64,000 bases of DNA. Origin: an uncultured Clostridia bacterium. GTDB lineage: Bacteria; Bacillota; Clostridia; Christensenellales; UBA1242. The position numbers were made by a program, and so were the translations under genes. Of the stretch, positions 42,849-50,891 are shown piece after piece (the first letter of the stretch is position 1; every line of letters begins with the position of its first letter). The stretch is from NCBI GenBank assembly GCA_934747775.1, contig CAKVHA010000002.1, forward strand, positions 73,587 to 137,586, given 5' to 3'. Under the pieces are notes generated by a model, which saw nothing but the letters and a program-made list of their open reading frames with translations, was not told the DNA's origin and did no database searches.

Positions 42849-43304
42849 TTACATTAATTCTGTTAGCCAATTTGTTTCTTGAAGTTTTGCGTCGGTTAGT
42901 CTAATTTGTTTTGAAACTTCATCTATTTGTTTTTGAAGATCCGCAACATTAAATGCTGTTTTTATTCTAATTTCGGTGTGTGTAAGGCGGTTTATTAAAA
43001 CCGTACCAGTGTCAAACAAACTGCCTAGTAGCGACAACTTTTTAGTTAGCATATCCTTTTTTGCAATAAGCTCCGAAATCGTTTCGCCACTACTTAGTTT
43101 TGTAAGTTCATTGGTTTTGTTTATATGAACCACAAGATATTCTAACCTATTAAGTTTTTCATTTAATTCCTTAATTAGGTCGCTAGGGTTTTCGTTGGGT
43201 TCGGTTCCTTCATGAACTCTAGCGTTGTTTACAAGCCTATCTTTTAACATATTTAGTTTTGTTTGGATATCGGCTCTTTCAATTAATGCTTCTGCTAATT
43301 TCAT
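42849..43304 (-). CDS. DIP1984 family protein
   Basis: A 151-residue helical protein matching the DIP1984 family. Its typical opening is visible: MKLAEALIERADIQTKLNML, then RLVNNARVHEGTEPNENP and LEYLVVHINKTNELT. The rest is coiled-coil-like. The family is found across bacteria, and no function is established that I can name. It lies 14 nt after the oxidoreductase gene and is probably co-transcribed with it. Confidence 0.85.
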   Translation of the reverse strand: MKLAEALIERADIQTKLNMLKDRLVNNARVHEGTEPNENPSDLIKELNEKLNRLEYLVVHINKTNELTKLSSGETISELIAKKDMLTKKLSLLGSLFDTGTVLINRLTHTEIRIKTAFNVADLQKQIDEVSKQIRLTDAKLQETNWLTELM

Positions 43305-43318
43305 AACATCTCCTAATA

Positions 43319-45370
43319 TTACAATTTACAAGCAACATCCCACGCACGCCAAATAACTGTACGCAAGTTTCCCACACGTAGTGCGTCGCCCACAATGTGA
43401 ACGTGTTTGCCTGCTTCGGCAATTGGATTTGGATTGTAGCCAATGCAAGTAATAATGCTATCGGCTTTAACCTTTTTAAGACTGTTATCTTTTAGAGCAA
43501 TTGTTGCTTCTTTTGGCTCTATTGAAAGCAAGCGGCTTTCTAGGAACACTGGGGTTTTTGTATAATTAAAGTAGTCGCGCAAAAACGACGAGTTTGCAAG
43601 ACACAATCCGCTTACAGCCATAAGGTCGTTTTTAGCTTCTACAATAACTGGCTTTTTACCTTTTAAAATAAGGTCGTAAGCAATTTCGCAACCAGTTAGA
43701 CCGCCACCAACAATTAACACGTTTTCACCAACTTTTGCCCCGTTTAGATAGTCTATTGCGTCTATACAACGGTCGGCGCCGTCCATTCTAAGTTTGCGAG
43801 TGCGGCTGCCTGTTGCAACAACAACTTCATCGGCGTTAAGGGTGCTAACGTCCTTAATTTCGGTGTTGAATTTAATGGTTATGCCCATATCTTTCATTTG
43901 TTTTGCGTACCATTTTAGTAGCAACTTATCTTTTTCTTTAAACGAAGGTGCGCTTGCTGGAACAAACACGCCGCCAATATGGTCGGATTTTTCGTAAATA
44001 GTAACCTTATGACCGCGCATTGTAGCAACACGTGCAACTTCCATACCGCCAATACCAGCACCAACAACTGCAATGTTTTTGCTAACTTTTGCTGGTTTGA
44101 AGTCATACTTTCCGCCGTCCATTGTTTGTGGATTTAGCGCGCAACGAGCCATATGTTTGCTATCGTCCATAGTGCTAGCGCAAGCAACACCTTTGTAGTG
44201 TGCCATTGGAAAACAGCCGTTGTGGCAGCAAATACAAGGCATAATATCTTCTAATTTATCCGCTTTTAGTTTTGTAACCCATTGTGGGTCGGTCAAAAAC
44301 TGACGCGCAACACCCATAGCGTCTATTTCGTGGTTGGCAATAGATAAAGCTGCATCAGCTGGCTCCATACGTCCCGCACAAACCACTGGGATATCCACAA
44401 ATTTGCGGATATGTGCAACATCTTCTAGGTTGCAGTTTTTAGGCATATATCCAGGTGGATGAGCCCAATACCACGCATCGTATGTTCCGTTGTCGCAGTT
44501 TAGCATATCGTAGCCAGCGTTTTGCAAGTATTTAGCTGCTTTTTCACTTTCTGCCATATCGCGACCAATTTCTTTAAACTTTTCACCCGGAACAGCGCCC
44601 ACACAAAAATCTTTGGTTTTGCTTTCTACCGAATAGCGTAGCGAAACTGGGTAATCGCTGCCACATTCTTTTTTAATTGCTTTTACAATTTCGGTTGCAA
44701 AGCGGTAGCGATTTTCAAAGCTACCACCATAGTTGTCGGTGCGATGATTTGTGTATTTTAATGTAAACTGGTCTAGCAAGTAACCTTCGTGAACGGCGTG
44801 TATTTCTACACCATCTACGCCAGCTTCTTTGCACATTTTTGCGGTTTTTGCAAAAGCTTCAATCATATCTTCTATTTCTTGCGCTTTAAGCGGACGACAA
44901 GTGTAACCTTCTAACCAACGCGAAGGAAGCTCGCTTGGAGATGCGCACAAGCGGCTAATATCTATAATAGGTTTTAACATTCCGCTAAGAAACTTACTTT
45001 TAGCAACGCCTGCTAGCGAGTTTGGAATAGAAAACGAGCGGCCAAACCCAGCAGTAAGTTGAACAAACAACTTTGCCCCCGTTTTGTGAAGTTCGGCCAT
45101 ATATGGTTTTAGTTTTCTAAAAGCGCCTTTTGCTTTGTATAGCCAGCCGCCACCAATAAGGTTTCTAATTGGGGCAATACCTGGAATAATTAAACCAGTG
45201 TCGTGTTTTGCAATGTCCATAAAAAACGCTGCAGCGTCTTTGTCAAAATGATGTGGTTCCATCCAGCCAAAAAGCGATGTTCCGCCCATTGGACAAACAA
45301 CTATGCGGTTTTTTATTTCGCAATTGCCAATTTGCCACGGTGTGAACAATGGCTCATATTTTTTGTTCAT
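43319..45370 (-). CDS. NADH:flavin oxidoreductase with FAD/NAD domain (FadH/BaiCD-like)
   Basis: A 683-residue Old Yellow Enzyme-type reductase with the architecture of 2,4-dienoyl-CoA reductase and bile-acid BaiCD/BaiH enzymes. The N-terminal FMN TIM barrel (about 1-360) has NRIVVCPMGG, EIHAVHEGYLLDQFTLKYTN and RTDNYGGSFENRYRF. The iron-sulfur motif is CICCHNGCF plus a later Cys in ARCALNP. The C-terminal FAD/NAD domains have VVGAGIGGMEVARVA and LIVGGGLTGCEIAYDL. The substrate is likely an activated C=C bond, but which one cannot be told. AAGGAG precedes the start. Confidence 0.9.
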   Translation of the reverse strand: MNKKYEPLFTPWQIGNCEIKNRIVVCPMGGTSLFGWMEPHHFDKDAAAFFMDIAKHDTGLIIPGIAPIRNLIGGGWLYKAKGAFRKLKPYMAELHKTGAKLFVQLTAGFGRSFSIPNSLAGVAKSKFLSGMLKPIIDISRLCASPSELPSRWLEGYTCRPLKAQEIEDMIEAFAKTAKMCKEAGVDGVEIHAVHEGYLLDQFTLKYTNHRTDNYGGSFENRYRFATEIVKAIKKECGSDYPVSLRYSVESKTKDFCVGAVPGEKFKEIGRDMAESEKAAKYLQNAGYDMLNCDNGTYDAWYWAHPPGYMPKNCNLEDVAHIRKFVDIPVVCAGRMEPADAALSIANHEIDAMGVARQFLTDPQWVTKLKADKLEDIMPCICCHNGCFPMAHYKGVACASTMDDSKHMARCALNPQTMDGGKYDFKPAKVSKNIAVVGAGIGGMEVARVATMRGHKVTIYEKSDHIGGVFVPASAPSFKEKDKLLLKWYAKQMKDMGITIKFNTEIKDVSTLNADEVVVATGSRTRKLRMDGADRCIDAIDYLNGAKVGENVLIVGGGLTGCEIAYDLILKGKKPVIVEAKNDLMAVSGLCLANSSFLRDYFNYTKTPVFLESRLLSIEPKEATIALKDNSLKKVKADSIITCIGYNPNPIAEAGKHVHIVGDALRVGNLRTVIWRAWDVACKL

Positions 45371-45402
45371 TTTTCGTTCTCCTTAAAAATAATATTAATA
45401 TA

Positions 45403-45431
45403 ATTAAAACTAATTTTTTGTTAAATGTCAA
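45403..45431 (-). promoter_or_regulatory. Promoter of the oxidoreductase operon
   Basis: Minus strand TTGACA, 17-nt spacer, TTTAAT. Confidence 0.5.
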
Positions 45432-45547
45432 ACAACCAACACAATGTTGTTAAATAAAACGCAAATTTGTGTGCTATTTGTGCCATTTATTAAAACCACA
45501 ATTTGGCACGTAAAACAAATTGCGACAATATGCGTGTTTTTTCGCAT

Positions 45548-45576
45548 TTGACAAGTGCAAATGGTAGTGATATAAT
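45548..45576 (+). promoter_or_regulatory. Consensus promoter with TGA-extended -10
   Basis: TTGACA, 17-nt spacer ending GTGA, TATAAT; perfect hexamers for the gene at 45604. Confidence 0.85.
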
Positions 45577-45603
45577 AGATTTCACGAATACTTAGGAGAA
45601 ATT

Positions 45604-46281
45604 ATGAATTTTACAAAAGCAATTGTTTCCACCACTAACGAAGGTGTGGAAAAATACAGCGATTTTACGCTAACATTTGAAAGCGACAACAAAGAGCTTT
45701 TAAACGACCTTTGTCAGCTTAAAAACTTATATCTAGTTGCAACATCTAGTGCAAAGTGTGACTTGGTAAACTTAATTAAAAATTATGTGGACAGTGCAAT
45801 AACATCTACAAATTGCGAGATTAAAAACATAAAACACAAGCACCCACTATATATGTTTTGCGGTAATATTAGGCAAAAAATAAGCCACCTAAAACTAAGC
45901 CGCTTGGAATATGAAGCCGACCGAATGAAACTAGACAATCTAGACGACTACGGCATTAATATGGACTGGGAACGCGAAATGGGCGAACAACTTATAAACG
46001 ACCTTAATTTTACGGAATTAGAAAAAACAAAAAAGGGCTACAGAACCCGAACAACCTACACCACTCTTCAAAGTGTGGACAAATTAAAAATGAGAATTGA
46101 CCAGCTTAAAAAAGAAAGTTTTGATAACTATCAAGCCGATTTTAACGGATTTATAGAGCGCAACGCAGTTGTTAAAAAATATCTTACTGTTCCACCTATT
46201 GCACATCATATTGAAAAACACAACGCCACATTTTTAGCTCGAAAAGCAGTCTATGGCGTTTACGATAAAAATATAAAATAG
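45604..46281 (+). CDS. Unknown soluble protein
   Basis: A 225-residue protein of no recognised family. It is hydrophilic with a helical, charged middle (FCGNIRQKISHLKLSRLEYE) and Arg/Lys-rich stretches (KTKKGYRTRTTYTT), which might suit nucleic-acid contact, but no motif proves it. A late segment HHIEKHNATFLARKA is conserved-looking. There is no membrane segment or signal peptide. It has a strong promoter and TTAGGAG 7 nt upstream, so it is surely expressed. It is a single gene. Confidence 0.7.
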   Translation: MNFTKAIVSTTNEGVEKYSDFTLTFESDNKELLNDLCQLKNLYLVATSSAKCDLVNLIKNYVDSAITSTNCEIKNIKHKHPLYMFCGNIRQKISHLKLSRLEYEADRMKLDNLDDYGINMDWEREMGEQLINDLNFTELEKTKKGYRTRTTYTTLQSVDKLKMRIDQLKKESFDNYQADFNGFIERNAVVKKYLTVPPIAHHIEKHNATFLARKAVYGVYDKNIK

Positions 46282-46391
46282 CTATGGTTTATAAAAAATT
46301 ATTTACATTAAAAACTAAATTTATACCAATAAAAAACCTTATGCAAAATATGTTTTTAGAAATAATTTATAAAAAATTAATATAATCCGTA

Positions 46392-46430
46392 TAAAAAAAC
46401 ATTAAGCACACTCGCTTAATGTTTTTTTTA
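46392..46430. terminator. Bidirectional terminator
   Basis: 15-bp stem AACATTAAGC / GCTTAATGTT extended by A/T pairs, U-runs both ways, between convergent genes. Confidence 0.85.
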
Positions 46431-46431
46431 C

Positions 46432-46671
46432 TTATTTATCTTTCTTTTCGTCTGATGTGTTTAGTTGAGATTTGTCTAAAGCTTTTGCTGCTGTAACGGC
46501 ATTTGTAATAATTGAAACAATGCTAACAACAACAATTGTACCCACAATTAAAATCCAACCTGGGTGCCACCACTTAATTGTTAGTCCTAAAATTATGTAA
46601 ATTAAAATGCTTAACATAATTAGGCTACCTGCAATTGCATCGGTAACAATTTTCGATTTGTTTTGTTTCAT
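46432..46671 (-). CDS. Small two-helix membrane protein
   Basis: A 79-residue protein with two membrane helices (SLIMLSILIYIILGLTI and WILIVGTIVVVSIVSIIT) joined by a short WWHPG turn, and a charged C-terminal tail. The layout resembles small DUF-type membrane proteins of Bacillota, but I cannot name the family. The Shine-Dalgarno AAGGAG is 10 nt upstream. Confidence 0.65.
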   Translation of the reverse strand: MKQNKSKIVTDAIAGSLIMLSILIYIILGLTIKWWHPGWILIVGTIVVVSIVSIITNAVTAAKALDKSQLNTSDEKKDK

Positions 46672-46883
46672 AAACCTAAATCTCCTTAATATAAAATATT
46701 ATAACATACTTTAAAATATCAATGCAAACATAATAAATTAAAAAGTTAAATTTTTGTTGCGAAACTTTTGACCTGCAAATATTTTTGCCAATTTTAAGCA
46801 AAAACTCTTGATTTTAAAGCAAATTTATAGTAAACTATGCTCGTTAAAGATAATTTAATGCATTATTCAATTATTTAATATGC

Positions 46884-46927
46884 ACATTATAATATGCAGA
46901 TACACATTATAATATGCAGAGTTGGCT
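46884..46927 (+). repeat. Tandem direct repeats duplicating the 5' flank and start of tRNA-Ser
   Basis: ACATTATAATATGCAGA occurs at 46884-46900 and 46904-46920. AATATGCAGAGTTGGCT (46911-46927) is repeated exactly at 47032-47048, across the 5' end of the tRNA gene. The stretch 46672-47036 otherwise holds a possible promoter (TTGATT-N17-TAAACT at 46808-46836) and a hairpin element. Confidence 0.75.
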
Positions 46928-46934
46928 TAAGTGT

Positions 46935-47020
46935 TGGTAATGCCCTGTGGGCATTAGCCAATGACTGTACCACCTTTAGATGGGCTCGGACGAAACTTGC
47001 TTTCGACCGCGAATTCCCTA
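46935..47020. repeat. Hairpin element before tRNA-Ser
   Basis: A strong hairpin TTGG-TAATGCCC-TGT-GGGCATTA-G-CCAA and a second CGAAA-CTTGC-TTTCG. The complement contains AAAGGTGGTA, recalling the arm of the 25.3 kb element. Confidence 0.4.
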
Positions 47021-47036
47021 AAATTTAATTTAATAT

Positions 47037-47124
47037 GCAGAGTTGGCTGAGCGGTCGAAAGCGGCGGTCTTGAAAACCGTTGAAGTGAGAGCTTCCTGGG
47101 GTTCGAATCCCTAACTCTGCGCCA
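47037..47124 (+). tRNA. trnS: tRNA-Ser (anticodon UGA)
   Basis: An 88-nt cloverleaf including an encoded CCA. The acceptor stem GCAGAGT pairs with the AACTCTGC end. The anticodon arm CGGTC-TTGAAAA-CCG gives anticodon TGA (reads UCA and other UCN). It has the long variable arm of class II tRNAs (TTGAAGTGAGAGCTTCCT region) and T-arm GGGG-TTCGAAT-CCC with discriminator G. A terminator hairpin follows at once. Confidence 0.97.
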
Positions 47125-47127
47125 AAT

Positions 47128-47170
47128 AAAAAACACGCAAACTTGATTAGACACAAGCTTGCGTGTTTTT
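47128..47170 (+). terminator. Terminator after tRNA-Ser
   Basis: Stem AAAAACACGCAA.CTTG / CAAG.TTGCGTGTTTTT with U-run. Confidence 0.85.
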
Positions 47171-47182
47171 GTTAAAATCGGT

Positions 47183-47210
47183 TTGAATCTTTCACTAGAC
47201 ACGATATAAT
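47183..47210 (+). promoter_or_regulatory. Promoter of the DUF1697 remnant and following gene
   Basis: TTGAAT, 16-nt spacer, TATAAT at 47205-47210. Confidence 0.55.
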
Positions 47211-47243
47211 ATAGAAAAACAGATTTGCATTGGAGCGGAAAGT

Positions 47244-47321
47244 ATGAAATATATAGTACTGCTTAGGGGAATAAGAACCGCAAACACTGTAAAAAAAATT
47301 CTAGCGATGTGCAAAAAGTGA
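47244..47321 (+). pseudogene. Internally deleted DUF1697 gene remnant
   Basis: A 25-codon frame with a good Shine-Dalgarno (GGAG). It begins MKYIVLLRGI, the typical start of DUF1697 proteins (MKYIALLRGINVGG), and ends RTANTVKKILAMCKK, which looks like the family's C-terminal end (R..NT..K). The roughly 150 codons in between are missing and the frame is kept. I read it as the scar of an internal deletion; expression as a micropeptide is possible. Confidence 0.55.
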
Positions 47322-47345
47322 TAATAATTTAAAAAGGAGTATTAT

Positions 47346-47684
47346 ATGGATGCAAAAAGTTACATTGGAAAAATAGTTGAAGTGAAAATGGACAGACCAA
47401 TGGGGTCAATACACCCAAAACACGGCCTTGTTTACCCCGTTAACTATGGTTATATTCCAAACACGGTTTCTGGCGACGGCGAAGAATTGGACGCATATGT
47501 TTTAGGGGAACACAAACCACTTGAGCAATTCACGGGAAGAGTAATCGCTGTTATTCACAGGCTTAACGACGATGACGATAAGTTGGTTGTTATGGCGGAC
47601 GGAAGAAATTATACAGATGACCAAATTAGAGCCTTAGTTGAGTTTCAGGAAAAGTGGTTTGAAAGTGAAATTATAAGAAATTGA
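47346..47684 (+). CDS. Inorganic pyrophosphatase-like protein, short
   Basis: A 112-residue protein resembling family I inorganic pyrophosphatases (usual length about 175). It has the substrate loop HPKHGLVYPVNYGYIPNT and the metal-binding region SGDGEELDAYVLG. The canonical DxDPxD pattern is D-G-E-E-L-D, so one Asp is Glu. A further acidic set (DDDDKLVVMAD) fits the second metal cluster. The short form may hydrolyse PPi or another nucleotide substrate. AAAGGAG is 7 nt upstream. It follows the DUF1697 remnant and may share its promoter. Confidence 0.8.
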   Translation: MDAKSYIGKIVEVKMDRPMGSIHPKHGLVYPVNYGYIPNTVSGDGEELDAYVLGEHKPLEQFTGRVIAVIHRLNDDDDKLVVMADGRNYTDDQIRALVEFQEKWFESEIIRN

Positions 47685-47769
47685 TGTATGTAAAAATTGG
47701 TTTTTAAAATATATCAACACAACAAAAAAATGATGTAAACTTTTAAAAACCAAATAAGGAGAAATAAAT

Positions 47770-48270
47770 ATGGAAATATCGTTAATAAAATATAATGAAT
47801 ATGGCAAAACTGCAGAAATGATTGAAAGGTCAGTAAGATACTCTCAATTTTCTAAATTTTATCCGCAGTGCGAAATAGACAATGTTGTAAACTCACTAAA
47901 CGAAGAAGGCGTGAAAAAGCGCGCATCTTGGACGCACTTTTATGTGATAAGAGAAGTCGACCGCATTGTTGGGTGCGGCGCTATTGGCGAATACTGGGGC
48001 AGTAAAACCGAAAGCTCGCTATTCACAATTTTTGTAGACCCAGATTTTCAAGGCAAAGGCTACGGACGAAAAATTATTGAAACTCTAGAAAAAGACGAGT
48101 TTTTTACAAGAGCAAAACGAATTGAAATTCCCGCAAGTATGTCGGCTATCCCTTTTTACAGAAAAATGGGGTACGAACACAAAAACGGACAACTTATTTT
48201 TAGCGAAGGTCACTTTGCTCTTGAAAAATTTAACAACCAAAATAGTTGGGTGGAAAACACGCAGCATTGA
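47770..48270 (+). CDS. GNAT family N-acetyltransferase
   Basis: A 166-residue acetyltransferase fold. The acetyl-CoA site is TIFVDPDFQGKGYGRKIIETLE (motif A, with Q-x-x-G-x-G), followed by IEIPASMSAIPFYRKMGYEH (motif B). The N-terminal half (EMIERSVRYSQFSKFYP) would bind the acceptor, which is unknown. AAGGAG precedes the start. It lies 85 nt after the pyrophosphatase-like gene. Confidence 0.88.
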   Translation: MEISLIKYNEYGKTAEMIERSVRYSQFSKFYPQCEIDNVVNSLNEEGVKKRASWTHFYVIREVDRIVGCGAIGEYWGSKTESSLFTIFVDPDFQGKGYGRKIIETLEKDEFFTRAKRIEIPASMSAIPFYRKMGYEHKNGQLIFSEGHFALEKFNNQNSWVENTQH

Positions 48271-48287
48271 AACAATGGAAAAACATC

Positions 48288-48316
48288 TTGAAAAAATGTG
48301 TTTTAAGTGATATACT
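48288..48316 (+). promoter_or_regulatory. Promoter with TGA-extended -10
   Basis: TTGAAA, 17-nt spacer ending AAGTGA, TATACT; same hexamers and spacing as the promoter at 56948-56976. Confidence 0.65.
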
Positions 48317-48345
48317 TTGCTTAAATTATAAAAAGGTGTAAAAAT

Positions 48346-48921
48346 ATGGGAATTCTTAATTATTTTAAATTAAAACAAGCAAGAGCAATCGCTATGGAAA
48401 ACAAGAAAAACAACGATATGATTAGGCTTGTTTATGTTAGCGTAACTCCGTATAAAGATGTTTACAACGACGAAAAGAAATATGGTGCGCTATACATTAC
48501 TTCTAGTGCTTTCAAACTTCCTGAAAATATGACTATGGAGCAAGCGTGCAAAGTTGTTTCGTATATTTCGGAAAAGGTTGAAAAAGAAAACAACATAGAA
48601 CCAGCGTCAAAAGAAAGTGTTGGAATGACATCTTTCGAGTTGGAAAACTATGGTTTTATTAAAAACAAAAAGATTACTCCAAAATACGCTCATATGATTG
48701 GCACTGCTCCATTTGCAAAAAATCCAGACATCGATCTAAAAGCCGTGGACGGAGTTGTTGACTTAATTACATACGGCGGAAAATCTGGTTGTTTTGAAAA
48801 ATCAGACCTTTATCCACGTTATTTTGAGTGGTTTACGCCAAATGTAACCAAAAAAGAAGTTGACGGCATTTACAATTCTTTAAACATAAAATTAAAACCA
48901 CAAAAAAACAATATTAAGTAA
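48346..48921 (+). CDS. Unknown protein, MGILNYF type
   Basis: A 191-residue soluble protein of no recognised family. The basic N-terminal helix MGILNYFKLKQARAIAMENK resembles the start of the unrelated-looking gene at 57002 (MGIMDYLNGKK). The body is alpha/beta (YGALYITSSAFKLPENMTME; GVVDLITYGGKSGCFEKSD). No signal peptide or membrane helix is seen. AAAAAGG is 8 nt upstream. A single gene with its own promoter and terminator. Confidence 0.7.
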   Translation: MGILNYFKLKQARAIAMENKKNNDMIRLVYVSVTPYKDVYNDEKKYGALYITSSAFKLPENMTMEQACKVVSYISEKVEKENNIEPASKESVGMTSFELENYGFIKNKKITPKYAHMIGTAPFAKNPDIDLKAVDGVVDLITYGGKSGCFEKSDLYPRYFEWFTPNVTKKEVDGIYNSLNIKLKPQKNNIK

Positions 48922-48927
48922 ATAATT

Positions 48928-48961
48928 TTAAAAAAGCAAATCAACAAGATTTGCTTTTTTG
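48928..48961 (+). terminator. Terminator after the MGILNYF gene
   Basis: 13-bp perfect stem AAAAAAGCAAATC / GATTTGCTTTTTT, loop AACAA. Confidence 0.85.
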
Positions 48962-49036
48962 TTAGTAAAAATAAAACAAAATTCACAAATACAAGTGCAG
49001 ATTAATATTGCTTAATATGATAATTATGCTTTAAAG

Positions 49037-49066
49037 TTGTACGCCAAATTTATTTTGTGATATAAT
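49037..49066 (+). promoter_or_regulatory. Promoter with TGA-extended -10
   Basis: TTGTAC, 18-nt spacer ending GTGA, TATAAT at 49061-49066. Confidence 0.55.
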
Positions 49067-49098
49067 AAAGTCAGTCAAAACAATTAGGTGGAAAAAAT

Positions 49099-49398
49099 AT
49101 GGAAAAGAAAAAACCGAAAATTAAAAACGCAAGGTTGCGCGGACTTATTACAGCAATTGGTTCGGCAGTGTTGGCTGGAATTTTTTTAATTGTTTCCGCC
49201 ATTATATACAACAAAGGCAAAAACAACTACAGATCTGGCGAAGCGCTAGGATTGCTGTTTTTCTGCTTTGTTGCAGCAATTTTAGGAGTAATTAACGGCG
49301 TACTACTTATGATATTTGGCGGAAAAAAGCCAAACACCACCAACAAAGAAAACTTAACCACAGAACCAACAAAAACTGAAAACAATTTAGAAACCTAA
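49099..49398 (+). CDS. Small two-helix membrane protein
   Basis: A 99-residue protein with a basic N-terminus, two membrane helices (ITAIGSAVLAGIFLIVSAII and LLFFCFVAAILGVINGVLLM) and a Thr/Asn/Glu-rich C-terminal tail that looks disordered. I recognise no family. Its own promoter precedes it by about 35 nt. Confidence 0.65.
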   Translation: MEKKKPKIKNARLRGLITAIGSAVLAGIFLIVSAIIYNKGKNNYRSGEALGLLFFCFVAAILGVINGVLLMIFGGKKPNTTNKENLTTEPTKTENNLET

Positions 49399-49460
49399 AA
49401 AATCAACAAAGACAAAAGCACAGAAAAAACCGAAAACAATAAAGATAGTTAAAATTAAAA

Positions 49461-49498
49461 CAAAAAAGCGGAAGTGTAATAACTTTCGCTTTTTTTTA
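49461..49498. terminator. Bidirectional terminator
   Basis: Stem AAAAAAGCGGAAGT / ACTTTCGCTTTTTT with one G-T pair, between convergent genes. Confidence 0.8.
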
Positions 49499-49511
49499 AC
49501 ATTAAGTTAAA

Positions 49512-50768
49512 CTATGATTTTTTTCGTGCAATGTTTACGTTGTCCACTTTGCGGTCTTGAAGTTCGGGAACGGGGTTTTTCTTGGTTTCAAAACGATAGT
49601 CTTGCCCAAACTCTTTAATGTGATTTTTAATAACCAAATGGCTAGGCAAAGTGTCTGGTTTTTTAATGTTCATTTTTTGATATTTAAAATAAATTGCCTT
49701 ATCGGGCACATCTTTTAGCGCGCAATAATCTTCACCGCAACGCGTGTAGTGAATTGTTTCGGCAAGCACTCCCCTAATATAATCTATATTGCCTTCAAAA
49801 TGCAACAATTCTGGAAAATCGCCGCCGCAAGTGTACAATGCCTGCCAAGGTTTGCCTTCGTACTTTTCTAGCAGTTTTGCAACATACTGCAAGTGTCCGC
49901 ATTCTTCTAAATACCTTGTGTAAAAAATTTGTTTTATATACTCGTCGGTTTCGTCGGCATAGCAGCTATAGTACAAATAACACTCGGTGTACTCGTGAAC
50001 AAGCCAGCTTTCTAGCCACGTGCAAGTGGTGTCCATAAGGCTGCCGTACTCGGTTACGTGCTGCTCTTCTATCATTGCAATTTCGGAGTACAATTTTTTG
50101 CCAAGCTCGCTACTATGAAAACCTGCGATGTTCATATAGTAGTTCATTGTTTGTTGTTCGGCGGCAGTTATGATGCTAACCACAAGTTTTGTGAACGGGT
50201 CGGCAAGTTCTTTTGCAATGTGGCGATTTATTTCGTCAAATGGGTGGCGCGGTTCTGCTACGGTTGGTCTGCCTGGAGTGATTTCGATGTAGCCGCCAGT
50301 AAGCTTGTTGGCGTCTATCCCCTGCTCGCTTTCTAGCAAATTAGCAAAACGATACAAGTGGTCAAAATCTTCTAGCAATGCAAAATTTAACGCGTTTTTA
50401 ACATAGTCGTCTTTAACGTGTTTTGCGAGTATTGCCGTTAGATCCACCGCCAACTGCTCGTAGCCAATTGTGGTTTCTAAGTCGGTTTCGTCAATCGGTT
50501 TTAATGCAGAAATTATTTTTTGCTGTTGTTGTTCGTGGCGTCTAATCAATGCGATGTCGCGTCTTAGGTCGTTGTTGTTGCAAGCCCTATTAAACTGGTG
50601 CAAAAACCACGCTTGTTCAAACTCTGCGCCGTTAAGCAAAATGACCCTTGTTTTTGTGTATGGCGAAATCATGTCCTTATTGTACGCGTGCGGACTGTAC
50701 TCATCCACACTCACAAATTTACCTACTTCTATGGCATTGCTTTCTAAAAATGGATTTACTTTATTCAT
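49512..50768 (-). CDS. Ferritin-like domain protein of unassigned family
   Basis: A 418-residue all-helical protein. It carries several Glu/His pairs spaced as in ferritin-like di-iron proteins: LLNGAEFEQAWFLHQFNRAC, LLEDFDHLYRFANLLES, EIAMIEEQHVTEYGSLMD and YLEECGHLQYVAKLLEKYE. Two ExxH motifs and paired helices suggest one or two di-iron or manganese sites. The length is about twice that of a simple ferritin domain, so it may be a tandem or an elaborated fold. No signal peptide. It lies downstream of metK on the same strand without a clear terminator between. I cannot name the family. Confidence 0.6.
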   Translation of the reverse strand: MNKVNPFLESNAIEVGKFVSVDEYSPHAYNKDMISPYTKTRVILLNGAEFEQAWFLHQFNRACNNNDLRRDIALIRRHEQQQQKIISALKPIDETDLETTIGYEQLAVDLTAILAKHVKDDYVKNALNFALLEDFDHLYRFANLLESEQGIDANKLTGGYIEITPGRPTVAEPRHPFDEINRHIAKELADPFTKLVVSIITAAEQQTMNYYMNIAGFHSSELGKKLYSEIAMIEEQHVTEYGSLMDTTCTWLESWLVHEYTECYLYYSCYADETDEYIKQIFYTRYLEECGHLQYVAKLLEKYEGKPWQALYTCGGDFPELLHFEGNIDYIRGVLAETIHYTRCGEDYCALKDVPDKAIYFKYQKMNIKKPDTLPSHLVIKNHIKEFGQDYRFETKKNPVPELQDRKVDNVNIARKKS

Positions 50769-50891
50769 ATATGCTCCTTAAAAATTTAAATATAAAAAAG
50801 TATTTCCAAATTTTAAAAACATATTACGTTGTTGACAAAAAATTATATTTTACTGTCAACATTATTAATATTTGAAACACATTATATGTAT

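Noticed and set aside
46954..47202. An 82-codon frame on the minus strand with the motif RVRDSNPRKLSLQ
   Set aside because: It runs across the complement of tRNA-Ser; this motif is a known artefact of translating class II tRNA genes and has no ribosome site.
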